A stretch of DNA of 64,000 nt. Source: JACDCA01 sp963810305 (GTDB lineage Bacteria; Acidobacteriota; Vicinamibacteria; Vicinamibacterales; 2-12-FULL-66-21). The stretch is taken from positions 1 to 64,000 of the forward strand of contig CAWEMY010000011.1 of NCBI GenBank assembly GCA_963810305.1. The letters are read 5' to 3'. Below, piece by piece: positions 27,374 to 36,584 of this stretch. Numbering within the stretch: the first letter of the stretch is position 1; the number at the start of each line of letters is the position of its first letter. The translations under genes were made by a program, and so were the position numbers. The notes beneath the pieces are model-generated. The model was not told the origin of the DNA, made no database searches, and saw only the letters and a program-made list of their open reading frames with translations.

Positions 27374-27473
27374 GGGGCCTGACCCCGTCTCGCAAAGCCA
27401 ACGCGCTGCCATGCAGAAGCGTCGCTGCAACCTGTTGGAATTATAGGAGGTTGCGGATTCGGGGTCAGGCCCC
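27374..27473. repeat. 100-bp element with perfect 14-bp terminal inverted repeats (GGGGCCTGACCCCG)
   Basis: Arms 27374-27387 and 27460-27473 are perfectly complementary and contain the GGGGTCAG motif seen at the ends of the 12777-12877 element. An inner hairpin GCAACCT/AGGTTGC (27427-27433, 27448-27454) is present. The element sits between the divergent ADOP and DUF72 genes and overlaps the 5' edge of the ADOP gene. Size and ends suggest a REP/MITE-like element. Confidence 0.7.
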
Positions 27474-27542
27474 GTTTCGTCAGCCTTGTTCGGAACCGGG
27501 CAGCGGTGTCCCATCAGTGGGGCGGCTGATAAACTGCCGCGC

Positions 27543-28253
27543 GTGAGTGAGCGCGTTCTGGTCGGGACGTCCGGATACAACTACCCGGAGTGGCGCGGGA
27601 CCTTCTATCCCGAGAAATTCAGCACGAACAAGATGCTCGCGTACTACGCCGAGCGGTTTCCGACGGTTGAGATCAACTACACCTTCTACCGGATGCCGAC
27701 CGAGAAACTGCTGGCCGGTTGGGCTGAGGGGACGCCTGACGGGTTCAGTTTTACGCTCAAGGCGCCGCGGCGCATCACCCACGATGCGAAGCTGCAGCGG
27801 TGCGAGGATCTCGCCCAGTCATTCTGTAAGACGGCGGCCACGCTTGGGCCGAAGCTCGGCGTTCTTCTCTTTCAGCTCCCCCCGAATTTCAAGAAGGAGG
27901 TCGCCGTCCTCGCCAGTTTTCTCGAGCTGCTCCCCGAAGGCACGCGCGCAGCGTTCGAGTTCCGCCATCCTTCGTGGTTCGATGCAGACGTCTTCGAGGC
28001 GCTGCGCGCGCGCAACATCGCGCTCTGCGTCGCCGACAGCGAGAAGCTCTCGACCCCGGTCGAAACGACAGCCGACTATGCGTACTTGCGCTTGCGGGAT
28101 GAGGGATATCAGCAGGCCGACATCGAGAAATGGGCGGCTGCGGTTCGGTCCCTGCCCGCGTCCGACGTGTTCGTCTATTTCAAGCACGAAGAGCAGGGCC
28201 TCGGTCCCGATTTCGCGAAGCGTTTCATCGCAGCGGTGGAGGCCGCCCCTTAA
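27543..28253 (+). CDS. DUF72 family protein (TIM-barrel-like)
   Basis: A 236-residue cytoplasmic protein of the DUF72/YecE family. Family landmarks are VGTSGYNYPEWRGTFYPEKF at the N-terminus, YYAERFPTVEINYTFYRMP, FTLKAPRRITHD, LFQLPPNF, AFEFRHPSWF and a late YAYLRLR. Start GTG 27543 gives the conserved N-terminus directly; upstream codons lack family similarity. Biochemical function is not established. The TAA stop is directly followed by dispersed hairpin repeats, and it converges on the YheT-like hydrolase gene on the other strand. Confidence 0.9.
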   Translation: MSERVLVGTSGYNYPEWRGTFYPEKFSTNKMLAYYAERFPTVEINYTFYRMPTEKLLAGWAEGTPDGFSFTLKAPRRITHDAKLQRCEDLAQSFCKTAATLGPKLGVLLFQLPPNFKKEVAVLASFLELLPEGTRAAFEFRHPSWFDADVFEALRARNIALCVADSEKLSTPVETTADYAYLRLRDEGYQQADIEKWAAAVRSLPASDVFVYFKHEEQGLGPDFAKRFIAAVEAAP

Positions 28254-28254
28254 A

Positions 28255-28322
28255 GGCCGGCTGAAGCCGGCCTCTACCGGTGGGGGCCGGCCTCTACCGG
28301 TGGGGGCCGGCTTTAGCCGGCC
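28255..28322 (+). repeat. Cluster of GGCCGGCTGAAGCCGGCC-type hairpin repeats
   Basis: One complete unit (28255-28278) is followed by two partial units spaced by GGTGGGGG. The cluster begins right after the DUF72 stop, and its right half supplies the last codons (GPAKAGPHR) and stop of the minus-strand hydrolase gene. Confidence 0.75.
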
Positions 28323-29307
28323 CGGCAGCCTCGCCGGCCCAACGCCGCGCGAACTCCACGATCCGGTCCTCGGCCCAGTAGCCGTCGGTGTCAGCGCCTG
28401 CCTCACCGAGAAACGCGCAATGCCCGCCGTGACGAGTGATCACCACCGTGATGTTGGGATTGGCGGACATGGCAGGGTCGCGAAACGGCTCACTCGGGAC
28501 GAAGGGATCGTCTTCGGAGGTGATGACCAGCGTGGGAATGCGGATCCGATCGACCACACGCATGGCGCTCGCCCGATGGTAGTAGTCCTCCGCGCCGTCG
28601 AAGCCGAAATACGGCGCCGTGTAGCGATCGTCGAATTCACGGACCGTGCGGATCGACTTCAACGGTGCGAGGTCGAAGCGACCCGGCTGACACTGGTCCT
28701 TGCGCTGCATGCGGGCCCGCAACGCGCGGACGAAGTTCCACTGGTAGATGAAGTTCTGCCGGCGCTCGAGCGCGTGGACGCAGCGCGACAGCTCCATGAC
28801 CGGTGACACGGCGCAGATCCCGCGGAGCGCGGACGGCGGCGCGTCACCGTAGTCGCCGGCGAGCTTCAGCGCGATGTTGCCGCCAAGTGAATACCCGGCG
28901 ACGACGATCCGATCGATTGCATCCGTCCGCACGACCTCGCGAATGACATGGTCGGCATCATGGGTCAGGCCCGAGTGGTACAGCCCCGGTCCGAGATGCT
29001 CGGTCCCGCCGCAGTTGCGCTGATTGAGCAGCAGGACGCTGAAGCCGGCACGAAATCCCTTTGCCGCGAGGCCGCGCATGTAATGCGCGCTGCTCGATCC
29101 CTCGAGCCCGTGGAGCGCCAGCAGCACCGGGTGTGAAGCGCGCTCGCGCTGCCAGTAACAGTGCGCGAGCACCTGGGTGTCACCCGTAACCGCGAAGAAC
29201 CGTTCCTCGGCGGCCGGCAGGTCGGGAAATCTTCGTGGCCGTGCCCAGGCGAAGACGGTCATCAGATGCGCGTTCCGCAGCCGATTGCGGGGGACGAAGG
29301 TGCTCAA
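28294..29307 (-). CDS. YheT-like alpha/beta hydrolase
   Basis: A 337-residue cytoplasmic hydrolase of the YheT/UPF0017 (EMB8) family. The N-terminus FVPRNRLRNAHLMTVFAW matches the family, and the first catalytic-region motif is LLALHGLEGSSSAHYMRG. The nucleophile is Ser in VVAGYSLGGNIALK, the acid probably Asp in VITSEDDPFVP and the His in TRHGGHCAFLG. Start TTG 29307 overlaps the stop of the upstream membrane protein by the TTGA arrangement. An apparent 861-residue fusion with that protein is an artefact of a frameshift at 29361. The last ~9 residues come from a dispersed hairpin repeat. Substrate unknown. Confidence 0.85.
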   Translation of the reverse strand: MSTFVPRNRLRNAHLMTVFAWARPRRFPDLPAAEERFFAVTGDTQVLAHCYWQRERASHPVLLALHGLEGSSSAHYMRGLAAKGFRAGFSVLLLNQRNCGGTEHLGPGLYHSGLTHDADHVIREVVRTDAIDRIVVAGYSLGGNIALKLAGDYGDAPPSALRGICAVSPVMELSRCVHALERRQNFIYQWNFVRALRARMQRKDQCQPGRFDLAPLKSIRTVREFDDRYTAPYFGFDGAEDYYHRASAMRVVDRIRIPTLVITSEDDPFVPSEPFRDPAMSANPNITVVITRHGGHCAFLGEAGADTDGYWAEDRIVEFARRWAGEAAGPAKAGPHR

Positions 29308-30843
29308 CGTAATCGATAGATTCGAATGGCGCCGCTTTCGAACGCGAGCGGCAGATCGACCGGGCTGCTCGGTGACCAGATAGTCGAGCTCGTACTCGGC
29401 GCCGAGACGCCGCGCCTTGTCCGCGGAGAGCAGAGGGAAGTCGTGAAGATCCCGCATCCGCCGCTCGGTGCGTTCGGCAATGGCGCGATCGTAGAGACCA
29501 AGCGCCGTGTCCTTCACCCCTTCGACGAACACATCACGGTGCGCGGCGACGCGGACGCTCGTCCCGTACAGGATCGCGTGCATCGGGTCGGCGAGCCAGC
29601 CGCTGCCGCGATCGGTGCTCCTCGCCCACGTCATCGCGCGGCCCCAGTCATTCTCCGGAATAGTGGCCTGGATCACCGGCCTCTCGATCTCGACGCTGAC
29701 GTAGACCGCACGCGCAACGGAGAACGCCAGAATGAGGAGCGCAGTCAGCGGTCCGCGCCGAGTGAAAGGCCGGCTGCCCTCGACTGCGCTCGGGCCAGGG
29801 AAGCCGGCCTCCACCGCCCTAGGCCGACTGAAGTCGGCCTCTACCAAAGGGCCCTCGGCGAGCGCCCATACGGCGTAGACCGTCGCGAGGAAGTCGAACA
29901 TGAGAAACAGGCGCGCCGGTTGAAGCTGAAATGAGAGGACGATCTGCATCGCCTGGAGAACCAGGAATACAACGAAGACGGCGGCGAGCGCCGAGCTCCC
30001 GAGCACGAGGGCACGCTCGCGATCCCCGACGAGCCCGCTGCGCTGCCGGCGAACGTATAGCCAGCCGATCAGCGGCAGATAACCCAGGTTCAGAATCCAC
30101 GCATGCGCCGGCCAATCCAGGATGAACAGGTACTCCTTGGTGGAGAGCATCCGGCGCCATTCATCGTCCATCACGTTGAGACGGCCGGCCAGAGGGCCTG
30201 CGACCAGCGCCCACACCGACAGTATTCCGACCGGCACCGCCGCGACCACCATCACCCGACGCATCTGCGGATTGGCAATCGCGATCGCCGCCGCGAGCCA
30301 GATCGCGAACCATACGGCGGCTGTAGGGTGCAGGACGGCCGCAGCGGCGATTGTCGCCGCAGCTGCCGCATCGCGCTTCCGCAGAAACAACGCGATCGCG
30401 ACGATACCGATCCCGAAGGCGAGTTGGCGCGGATGGAAGTATCCCTCGAGAGTGTTCGTCCCGGATCGCGTGATCGCGTGGCGCAGCGTCATCGCGGCGA
30501 GCAGTGCCACACCGGCCCACTCCGTGCGGTAGATACGTTTCGCGACCAGCCACACCCCGGTCGCCACCAGGACGAGCGATATGACGTGCAGCACCGCGAA
30601 CAGAACCGGGATGGATACTCCGGTCGCTCTCACGATTGCCGCCATCGCCTCGTCATAGATCGTCAATCGTGCCTGTGCGGCGATCACGGCGGCGTCGCGC
30701 ACGTAGAGGCCCGGATCGAGCTTCGCGAAAATGACGGGCAGGTAGAACGCCTGGTCCGACGCGCCATACCGGTAGCCGCCGGAGTTCAGGACGGCGAGGA
30801 CGATAAACGGCGGGAGGTAGAGAAGGAGCTTACGGCTGTTCAT
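29304..30843 (-). CDS. Polytopic membrane protein of unknown function, frameshifted at the C-terminus
   Basis: A ~512-residue integral membrane protein with about ten hydrophobic helices (LLLYLPPFIVLAVLNSGGY, VLFAVLHVISLVLVATGVWLV, AVFVVFLVLQAMQIVLSF), a long loop and a short soluble tail. The overall look is of a GT-C or DUF6798-like protein, but I do not recognise it firmly. The frame breaks at 29361; removing one base turns TEQPGRSAARV into TEQPVDLPLAFESG followed by AIRIYRLR and a stop. The stretch LVEADFSRPRAVEAGFPGPSAVEG (written here in two parts: LVEADFSRPRAV, EAGFPGPSAVEG) is translated repeat DNA (29768-29846). It overlaps the DinB-like gene by 14 nt and the hydrolase by 4. Confidence 0.65.
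29768..29846 (+). repeat. Dispersed hairpin repeats, diverged copies inside a membrane-protein gene
   Basis: Contains GGCCGGCTGCCCTCGACTGC, then AAGCCGGCCTCCACC, then GGCCGACTGAAGTCGGCC with TCTACC. The last unit has compensatory changes that keep the hairpin arms paired. The reading frame of the minus-strand gene stays open through all of it. Confidence 0.65.
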
Positions 30844-31335
30844 CCGCCGTTGGGCCGTACATCGGCGGCAGCGGAACATCCTTCAGGCGCAGGTAGACAC
30901 TGAGCTGCCCGCGGTGATGGATCAGGTGATTCATGACGAACGAGCGGACGGCCGCTGCGCGTGGGAGCGTGAAGATCTCGTGGCCGCCGTGCTTGAGCGT
31001 CCACGGCGCGTTCATCTCCGCGTCGGTCGCCTTCGCGAGACTCGCCCGCGCCGCCGCGACTTTCCGGTCGAACTCCTGCAGCAGCACGTCGCGCGACTCC
31101 GGCGCTTCGAGACGCGCTTCCTTGTCGTTGGACGCTGCCAGGTCGTAGAACGGCGCATCCATCGTCGCGCTGCACCAGAACGGAATGTTGGCGACGTGAC
31201 CGGCCAGTTGCCCGAGACTCATGGATTTCGGATGCGGCTTCCAGCTGAACTCCCCCTCCGGCACGCGCTCGAGCAGCCGCCGCGTCGTTGCCAGTTCGTG
31301 GTCGTATTCGGGAGCAGGGACTGGACGATCGGCAT
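30830..31335 (-). CDS. DinB-like (four-helix bundle) protein, probable N-terminal frameshift
   Basis: A ~168-residue DinB/YfiT-type protein. Family metal-site positions are visible as LAGHVANIPFW and VMNHLIHHRGQLSVYLRL, plus the typical VPEGEFSWKPHPKSMSLGQL. The reading frame has no ATG and extends upstream only to a poor TTG at 31375. In the other frame, ATG 31335 encodes MPIVQSLLP, which joins EYDHELATTRRLLERVPE if one G is restored at about 31310. That is the expected family N-terminus, so a one-base deletion is likely. Members are putative thiol- or metal-dependent enzymes of unclear role. The 3' end overlaps the membrane protein gene. Confidence 0.75.
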
Positions 31336-31371
31336 CGCGGTATTTTACAGCGGGATTACAGCCGGCATCTG

Positions 31372-31459
31372 TCAACTCCTAACCGCGAACTTCTAACTCC
31401 TAAGCTCTTAGAGTTAGCCAGTTAGCAGTTAGCAGTTAGGAGTTAGGCGTTAGAAGTTG
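31372..31459. repeat. 7-nt-period tandem repeats with inverted halves
   Basis: The right half reads agttagc, agttagc, agttagg, agttagg, cgttaga; the left half carries the complementary form (aactcct, aacttct, aactcct). It fills the gap between the DinB-like gene and the stop of the BNR gene, and is the same family as 16100-16190. Confidence 0.7.
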
Positions 31460-31462
31460 GTT

Positions 31463-34400
31463 TCACTGCATGAAGGTGGTGTCGGCTTCGACCACCACGC
31501 TTTTCTGCCCGAGAAGCTTGTCGCCTAGCATGACCTTGACCAGGTAGGTCCCGGCCGGCACGACGATATTGCCGCCGCCACGCCCACCGCCACCCTGCTG
31601 GGCCTGTAGCGCCGGCTGCTGTGGCTGCGCGCCGCGCTGAGCACCGGCGGGCTGACCCGCAGGCGGCTGCGCTCCGCGCCCGGGTGCCTCGGCTTGCGTT
31701 GCCGGCGCTGCTGCCTGCTCCGCCCCGCCACCGCCGCGGCGTCCGCCGCCTGGAAGTGTCGGCGAGAGGTTCCACTGCACGCGGTTCATTCCGGCGGTCT
31801 TCGTGCCGTCCATCACGCGGATCTCCCGGCCCATGATGTCGCTGATGGTGATCCTGACATCCCCCTGCGGCGCTGTCTTCAGCCAATAGTTGATCGCGGT
31901 GCCGCGCTGCGGGTTCGGCGCCTTGAACACGTTCGCGCCTTCTGACCAGATCGCTTTCTGGATGTCGTTCGCATACGCGACCGCCGGGCGCACATCGAAC
32001 ACATGTGCCTCGGCGGTGGTCATCTGATCGCTGAGTTGTTGCAGCGGCGTAATGTCGTCGATGACCCAGATGCTCCTGCCGTGCGTCCCGATGATCAGAT
32101 CGTTGTCGCGCGGGTGTACCAGGATGTCGTCGACACGTACCGTCGGCAGTCCGTTCATGAATCGCTTCCATTCCCTGCCGCCGTTCAGCGTGACGTAAAA
32201 GCCGTATTCATTCCCCAGATACAGAAGGTTGCGGTTCTTCGGATCCTCGCGGATCACGTTGACGTTGCCTTCCGGCAGATTACCCGTGATCGACGTCCAG
32301 GTTTCACCGAAGTCCGTCGTCTTGTAGACGTACGGCTTGTGGTCATCGACCCGATGGTTGTCGATCGTCAGATACGCCGTCCCCGCCTCGAAGTGCGACG
32401 CCTCGACGCGTGAGACATGACCTTCCTTCGGCGCCGCTGGCACCTTCTCGATCACGTTCTTCCAGGTTGCACCGCCATCCCGGCTCACCTGCACGTTGCC
32501 ATCATTGGTGCCGACCCAGAGAATCCCCGGCACGACATACGACTCGCTGATCGTGACGATGTTGCTGTACGACGCGGCGCCGTCATGTTTGGACGCCATC
32601 GGCGCCTTGCCGTCGACACCCATGATCGGGCGGTCGTTGCGCCCGATCTTGCGAGTCAGATCGGGCGACGCCGTCCATGTGTCGCCTCGATCGTACGAGC
32701 GGAACAGCCGCTCCGCACCCAGATAGATCGTGCGGGGATTGTGCGGCGACAGGATGAACGGGGTGCTCCAGAAGAAGCGGTAGTTGGTGCCCGCAGGCGG
32801 TACCGGCACGACGTTGCCCTGCGGATTGCCGCCGAAGAGAAACTGCTGCGCGAGCTGCTGGAGCTGCGCCGCCGGTGTCGCCTGCTCCGGGGTGGCTGCA
32901 GGCGGGGGAGTCGGGGGGGCGCCGGCCGGCGCGCCCTGGGCCGGGGCCGCCGGCGCCGGCTGTGGTGCGCCCGCGCCGCGTCCGGGTATCTGCGGGCCGC
33001 GAGGGCGGATCAGCGTCGAGCGGCCGGCGCGGAGATCGACACGGTTGGTATTCCCGTCCTGCGATTCCGAATAGAGGATCGTCCAGTCGGTCGGATCGTT
33101 CGCGGTGTAGAAACCGTCGCCACCTCCGACGCGGAACCAATCCGAATTCATGATGCCGTTGCTGCTCCGCGTCGCGCTCGGGCCGCACCAGCTGCCGTTG
33201 TCCTGCAGCCCGCCGCAGACGTAGTACGGCTTCCGCATGTCGGCGCTGACGGCGTAGAACTGACCGAGCGCCATATGGTTGATGTGCTCCCAGGTCGCGC
33301 CCTGGTCGTGCGAGACATTGAGACCGCCATCGTTACCGAGCAGAATGTGCTGGTTGTCGCGCGGATTGATCCAGATGGCGTGATGATCGCTGTGGGGGAT
33401 GCCTTGGAGCTGCCGCCACGTCTTGCCGCCGTCGATGGTCTTGAAGAATGGCGCGCCCCCCTGGTACGCGATCTCAGGACTGGTCGGATCGACGCGTACC
33501 TGGCTGTAGTACATCCAGCGGTCCCCCTGGTTCGAGACGATCCGCCAGGACTTCCCGCTGTCGTCCGAGCGCCACACGCCGCTTTTCTTCGGATCAGGCG
33601 GTGGTAGGGGAACGTTCGGATCGCCGCGTCCGGCGCCACCGCCGGCGCCACGCCCCTGGCCGGGCGGAATGAGGCTGCCGTCAGCATTCACGCCGGCACC
33701 GGTGCCGCCGCTTGGCCCGACTTCGAACGACGCGTAAATCGTCGACGGCTTCGAACGCGCGATGTCGAGACCGATTCTGCCGATTGGCTCGGTTGTCGGG
33801 AGTCCGTTACCCGACAGCTTCGTCCATGTTTTGCCCGCATCGCTGGTCTTCCATAGACCACTACCCTTGCCGCCGCCGTTGAAGCCCCATGCCTGCCGGC
33901 GTCGCTGGTACGACGCGGCATAGAGCACGTTTGGATTCGAGGGATCCATCGCAACATCGGTGAATCCGGTGTCGTCGTCGATGAAGTTCGAGTTCGTCCA
34001 CGTCTTGCCGCCATCGGTGGTCTTGTAAAGACCGCGCTCCTTGTTCGGCCCGAACAGATGGCCGACCGCAGCGACATAGACGATGTTCGGATCCTTGGGA
34101 TGGACGACGACACGCCCGATGCTCTGCGTTTCTTTCAGGCCGATGTACTCGAACTTCTTGCCGGCATCGGTCGACTTGTACATGCCGGCTCCGAACGACG
34201 AGCTCTGGCGATTGTTCGGTTCGCCGGTACCGACGTAGATGATGTCGGGGTTCGACGGGGCCAGGGCGATGTCACCGACGGAGGCAACTGGATATTCGTC
34301 GAAGATCGGCGTCCAGGTTGTGCCGTTGTTGGTGGTCTTCCAGATTCCCGCGGTGGAAAGCGCGATGTAGAAGGTGCTGGGTTTGTTCTCGTCCACGGCG

Positions 34401-34624
34401 ATGTCGTCGATCCGTCCGCCCATGTTGGCAGGGCCGATCGAGCGCCACACGAACGGCTTCAGCATCGGATCGTCGGTCTGATTGATCGGAGGTGGAAGCG
34501 GCGGAACCGGCGTTTGCGTCTGCTGCTGCGGCGCGCCCTGCGCGAGGAGATTGACCCCGGCGATAGCACAGACCGTGATACCGGCCCACACGACCAGACG
34601 CACCTGAAGTTGTCCTCGCTTCAC
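31463..34624 (-). CDS. Secreted BNR/sortilin-like (VPS10-type) repeat protein, intact
   Basis: A 1053-residue exported propeller protein paralogous to the one at 12.9-16.1 kb. Start GTG 34624 has GAGGAG upstream, and the signal peptide is VVWAGITVCAIAGVNLLA. Asp-box/BNR repeats (NNGTTWTPIF, DAGKKFEY, DGGKTWTNS, DAGKTWTKL, DGGATWKNV, DFGETWTSI) span residues ~60-780. They are interrupted by a Pro/Ala/Gln-rich insertion around residue 550. A beta domain (YWLKTAPQGDVRITISDIMG) and a second low-complexity Gln/Gly-rich linker precede a final small domain (AGTYLVKVMLGDKLLGQKS). Probably extracellular or periplasmic; function unknown. Confidence 0.9.
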   Translation of the reverse strand: MKRGQLQVRLVVWAGITVCAIAGVNLLAQGAPQQQTQTPVPPLPPPINQTDDPMLKPFVWRSIGPANMGGRIDDIAVDENKPSTFYIALSTAGIWKTTNNGTTWTPIFDEYPVASVGDIALAPSNPDIIYVGTGEPNNRQSSSFGAGMYKSTDAGKKFEYIGLKETQSIGRVVVHPKDPNIVYVAAVGHLFGPNKERGLYKTTDGGKTWTNSNFIDDDTGFTDVAMDPSNPNVLYAASYQRRRQAWGFNGGGKGSGLWKTSDAGKTWTKLSGNGLPTTEPIGRIGLDIARSKPSTIYASFEVGPSGGTGAGVNADGSLIPPGQGRGAGGGAGRGDPNVPLPPPDPKKSGVWRSDDSGKSWRIVSNQGDRWMYYSQVRVDPTSPEIAYQGGAPFFKTIDGGKTWRQLQGIPHSDHHAIWINPRDNQHILLGNDGGLNVSHDQGATWEHINHMALGQFYAVSADMRKPYYVCGGLQDNGSWCGPSATRSSNGIMNSDWFRVGGGDGFYTANDPTDWTILYSESQDGNTNRVDLRAGRSTLIRPRGPQIPGRGAGAPQPAPAAPAQGAPAGAPPTPPPAATPEQATPAAQLQQLAQQFLFGGNPQGNVVPVPPAGTNYRFFWSTPFILSPHNPRTIYLGAERLFRSYDRGDTWTASPDLTRKIGRNDRPIMGVDGKAPMASKHDGAASYSNIVTISESYVVPGILWVGTNDGNVQVSRDGGATWKNVIEKVPAAPKEGHVSRVEASHFEAGTAYLTIDNHRVDDHKPYVYKTTDFGETWTSITGNLPEGNVNVIREDPKNRNLLYLGNEYGFYVTLNGGREWKRFMNGLPTVRVDDILVHPRDNDLIIGTHGRSIWVIDDITPLQQLSDQMTTAEAHVFDVRPAVAYANDIQKAIWSEGANVFKAPNPQRGTAINYWLKTAPQGDVRITISDIMGREIRVMDGTKTAGMNRVQWNLSPTLPGGGRRGGGGAEQAAAPATQAEAPGRGAQPPAGQPAGAQRGAQPQQPALQAQQGGGGRGGGNIVVPAGTYLVKVMLGDKLLGQKSVVVEADTTFMQ

Positions 34625-34886
34625 TCTCGACTCCTCTAATATACCGGGGGGCTTCGCCCCGTCCGCCTTCGCCCGCGCTGTTCGGTCCGCGGGCTCCGGC
34701 GAGACCTCGCCGAAGCCGCTTCGCGGCGGAGGCGGGCCGGACCCCCTACACGCGCCCTCGCTCGCCGCTGCGCCGGCTCGCTCCGGTCGCGTGGCTCGCT
34801 CGCGGCGCTCGCTTGCACCACAGAGTTCTCGTGAACTGTTACGGAAAGACCGTGGATTGCTGGGGATTCTACGTCAGGATGCGCGC
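34625..34886. other. 262-bp intergenic region with GC-rich repeat DNA
   Basis: It holds the 5' leader of the BNR gene (TATATT on the minus strand at 34636-34641) and then ~160 bp of palindrome-rich sequence with repeated cgctcgc/gcttcgcc motifs (34650-34815). A similar block lies at 36585-36705. No protein-coding potential that I can support. Confidence 0.5.
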
Positions 34887-35739
34887 TCAGGAATTATTCC
34901 GGTTCAAGAACTCCAGCATCTTCGCTGGTGCAGTCTGCGCGGTTTGTTCCGCCACCGTAGCGTCCCAGGTACTCGGCACGCGCGAGGCACTCCTGCAGGT
35001 AGCGTGCGGACGAGAGAGTGTGGGAATGGTCCCCTCCCGGAACGATCAAGGCGGGGAGGTTCAGCTGGATCAAGTCCTCTGGCTCGGCGCCGGGAGCGGT
35101 GTCGCGATCGATCAGCGTCCGGCCCATCGACATCACCAGCGACTTGTAGCGCTCCACATCCTGCTTCACGTACGCCGCTGCAAACGCCGGATCTCGCCGC
35201 AGAACCGAGACCCACGGACCACCGCGGGGATCCTGACCGAAACTCTTGCCGTCCGCCGCCAGGGCGACGACGGCATCGAGCCCGTGCTGGTGCACGTACG
35301 CGACATGCTGCGCAAAGCGCAGGTGACCGTTGATCCTGTACCGCGCCCCGCCGACCGGCCAGTAGAGAACCAGACTCAGCGCAGTTTCCGGGTGAGCCAC
35401 ACCGAACGCAACCGCCGGGCAGCACCCCATGCAGGCTCCCATGATGTGGGCCCGGTCGATCTTCAGATGCTCGAGCAGTCCCTTACCCTGCGCGACATAG
35501 TGCTTCCATGTGACACGTTCGACCCGTCCGCCGGATTCCCCGGTCTCGCGCCGGTCGAATGTAACGCAGGTGTACGACTTCGAAAGGTGGTCCACCGGCT
35601 TGATCTGAGCGTAGATGCTCTGCGTGGACCACTTCTCCAGCGTCGCATCGAATCCGCCGGGTGAGAACATCAACACGGCAGGGCCGGAGCCGGTGACCTC
35701 GTACCGTGTCGCGATGCCGTCAATCACCGCCGTGGCCAA
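34887..35739 (-). CDS. Alpha/beta hydrolase, frameshifted near its C-terminus
   Basis: A ~283-residue alpha/beta-fold hydrolase. The oxyanion region is VLMFSPGGFDATLEKW, followed by TFDRRETGESGG and a nucleophile-elbow segment IMGACMGCCPAVAFG. The elbow has Cys (GACMG) where Ser is usual, as in dienelactone-hydrolase-like proteins. The catalytic His is probably in PGGDHSHTLS. Start TTG 35739 has GAGGAGGA 5 nt upstream, 9 nt after the PanB-like stop. At about 34965 an extra base replaces DATVAEQTAQTAPAKMLEFL with an unrelated tail; corrected, it ends at 34887, and uncorrected at 34894. In the catabolic operon it may hydrolyse an ester or a ring-cleavage product; that is inference. Confidence 0.8.
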
Positions 35740-35748
35740 ATGTCCTCC

Positions 35749-36573
35749 TCAGGTCGTCACGGTGCGGACGCCAGCGCCACGGATTTGCCGCGCCGCGCGG
35801 ACATCGTCCGCGAACGTCTTCATCGCGTCGAGTACGGTCTGTGCGACGTTGGCGTATCGCTCTGTCTTGTGGTCGTCGATAGCGGACGCCAGATACCCGA
35901 CCGCGGCAAACGCCGCACGCACGCGGCCGTCGAGCCAGGGCCCGCCTCCGAGCCCGCCGATCACCGGGATCTGGACCGAGCGTGTCACCTCCGGGCCGGC
36001 GACCGGCCCCGAGTTGGTGAAATCAAGTAGCGCGGCCCCCGCCTGCTCGAGGAGCTTCGCCTCCTCGACGAATTGATCCTTCATCTCGGTCGCGAGTTCC
36101 GGTCCAGCCTTCGCCATTCCGCCAAACTGCATCGCGGTATGGGGAGTGATGCCGAGCTGCCCCCATACCGGGATGCCGGCGCGAGTGATCGCGCGAACCG
36201 CATCAGGGAATGCCGCCGCGCCGTCCAGCTTGACCAGGTCGGCTCCCCCTTCCTTGACGATGCGGACCGCGGCCTGCACCGCACTGTCCGTGCTTTCCTG
36301 AAGCGGCCCGAAGGGAAAGTCGCAGCTGACGAGCGCTCGCTTCACGCCTCTCCGTACGGCCTGGCACGTCAGAATCATCTGGTCCAGGGTCACATCGAAC
36401 TCGCTGCCCAGCCCCCAGAGATTCATGCCGACCGAATCGCCGACCGAGACGATGTCCATCCCGGCGCGGTCGACGATCTGTGCCATCTGGTAGTCATAGA
36501 CGACCACCCCGACGATCTTTCGTCCGTCACGCTTCATCTGCTGAAGCGCCGCGATGGTCACCTTGGCCTCCAC
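35749..36573 (-). CDS. PanB-like (ketopantoate hydroxymethyltransferase family) protein lacking the usual catalytic Glu
   Basis: A 274-residue TIM-barrel protein of the PanB/PEP-mutase superfamily. Metal-binding motifs GDSVGMNLWG and SCDFPFG match PanB, as does VWGQLGITPHTAMQFGG. In PanB the general base Glu sits in a ...LECVP motif; the matching stretch here reads LLDFTNSGPV, with no Glu. VKLDGA also replaces the usual VKLEGG. So canonical ketopantoate synthesis is doubtful. Start GTG 36573 has an AAAGGAGA ribosome binding site; the longer frame upstream is translated repeat DNA. It sits between a Rieske reductase and a hydrolase in a catabolic operon, suggesting an aldol-type step on another oxo acid (inference). 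Confidence 0.75.
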   Translation of the reverse strand: MEAKVTIAALQQMKRDGRKIVGVVVYDYQMAQIVDRAGMDIVSVGDSVGMNLWGLGSEFDVTLDQMILTCQAVRRGVKRALVSCDFPFGPLQESTDSAVQAAVRIVKEGGADLVKLDGAAAFPDAVRAITRAGIPVWGQLGITPHTAMQFGGMAKAGPELATEMKDQFVEEAKLLEQAGAALLDFTNSGPVAGPEVTRSVQIPVIGGLGGGPWLDGRVRAAFAAVGYLASAIDDHKTERYANVAQTVLDAMKTFADDVRAARQIRGAGVRTVTT

Positions 36574-36584
36574 TGATGTCTCCT

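Noticed and set aside
28294..30879. 861-residue fusion of a membrane protein and an alpha/beta hydrolase
   Set aside because: A one-base shift at 29361 recreates a natural C-terminus and stop for the membrane protein (29304) and a TTG start for the hydrolase, so the fusion is an artefact.
31372..31459. Possible CRISPR array
   Set aside because: Units are 7 nt without unique spacers; this is a simple tandem repeat.
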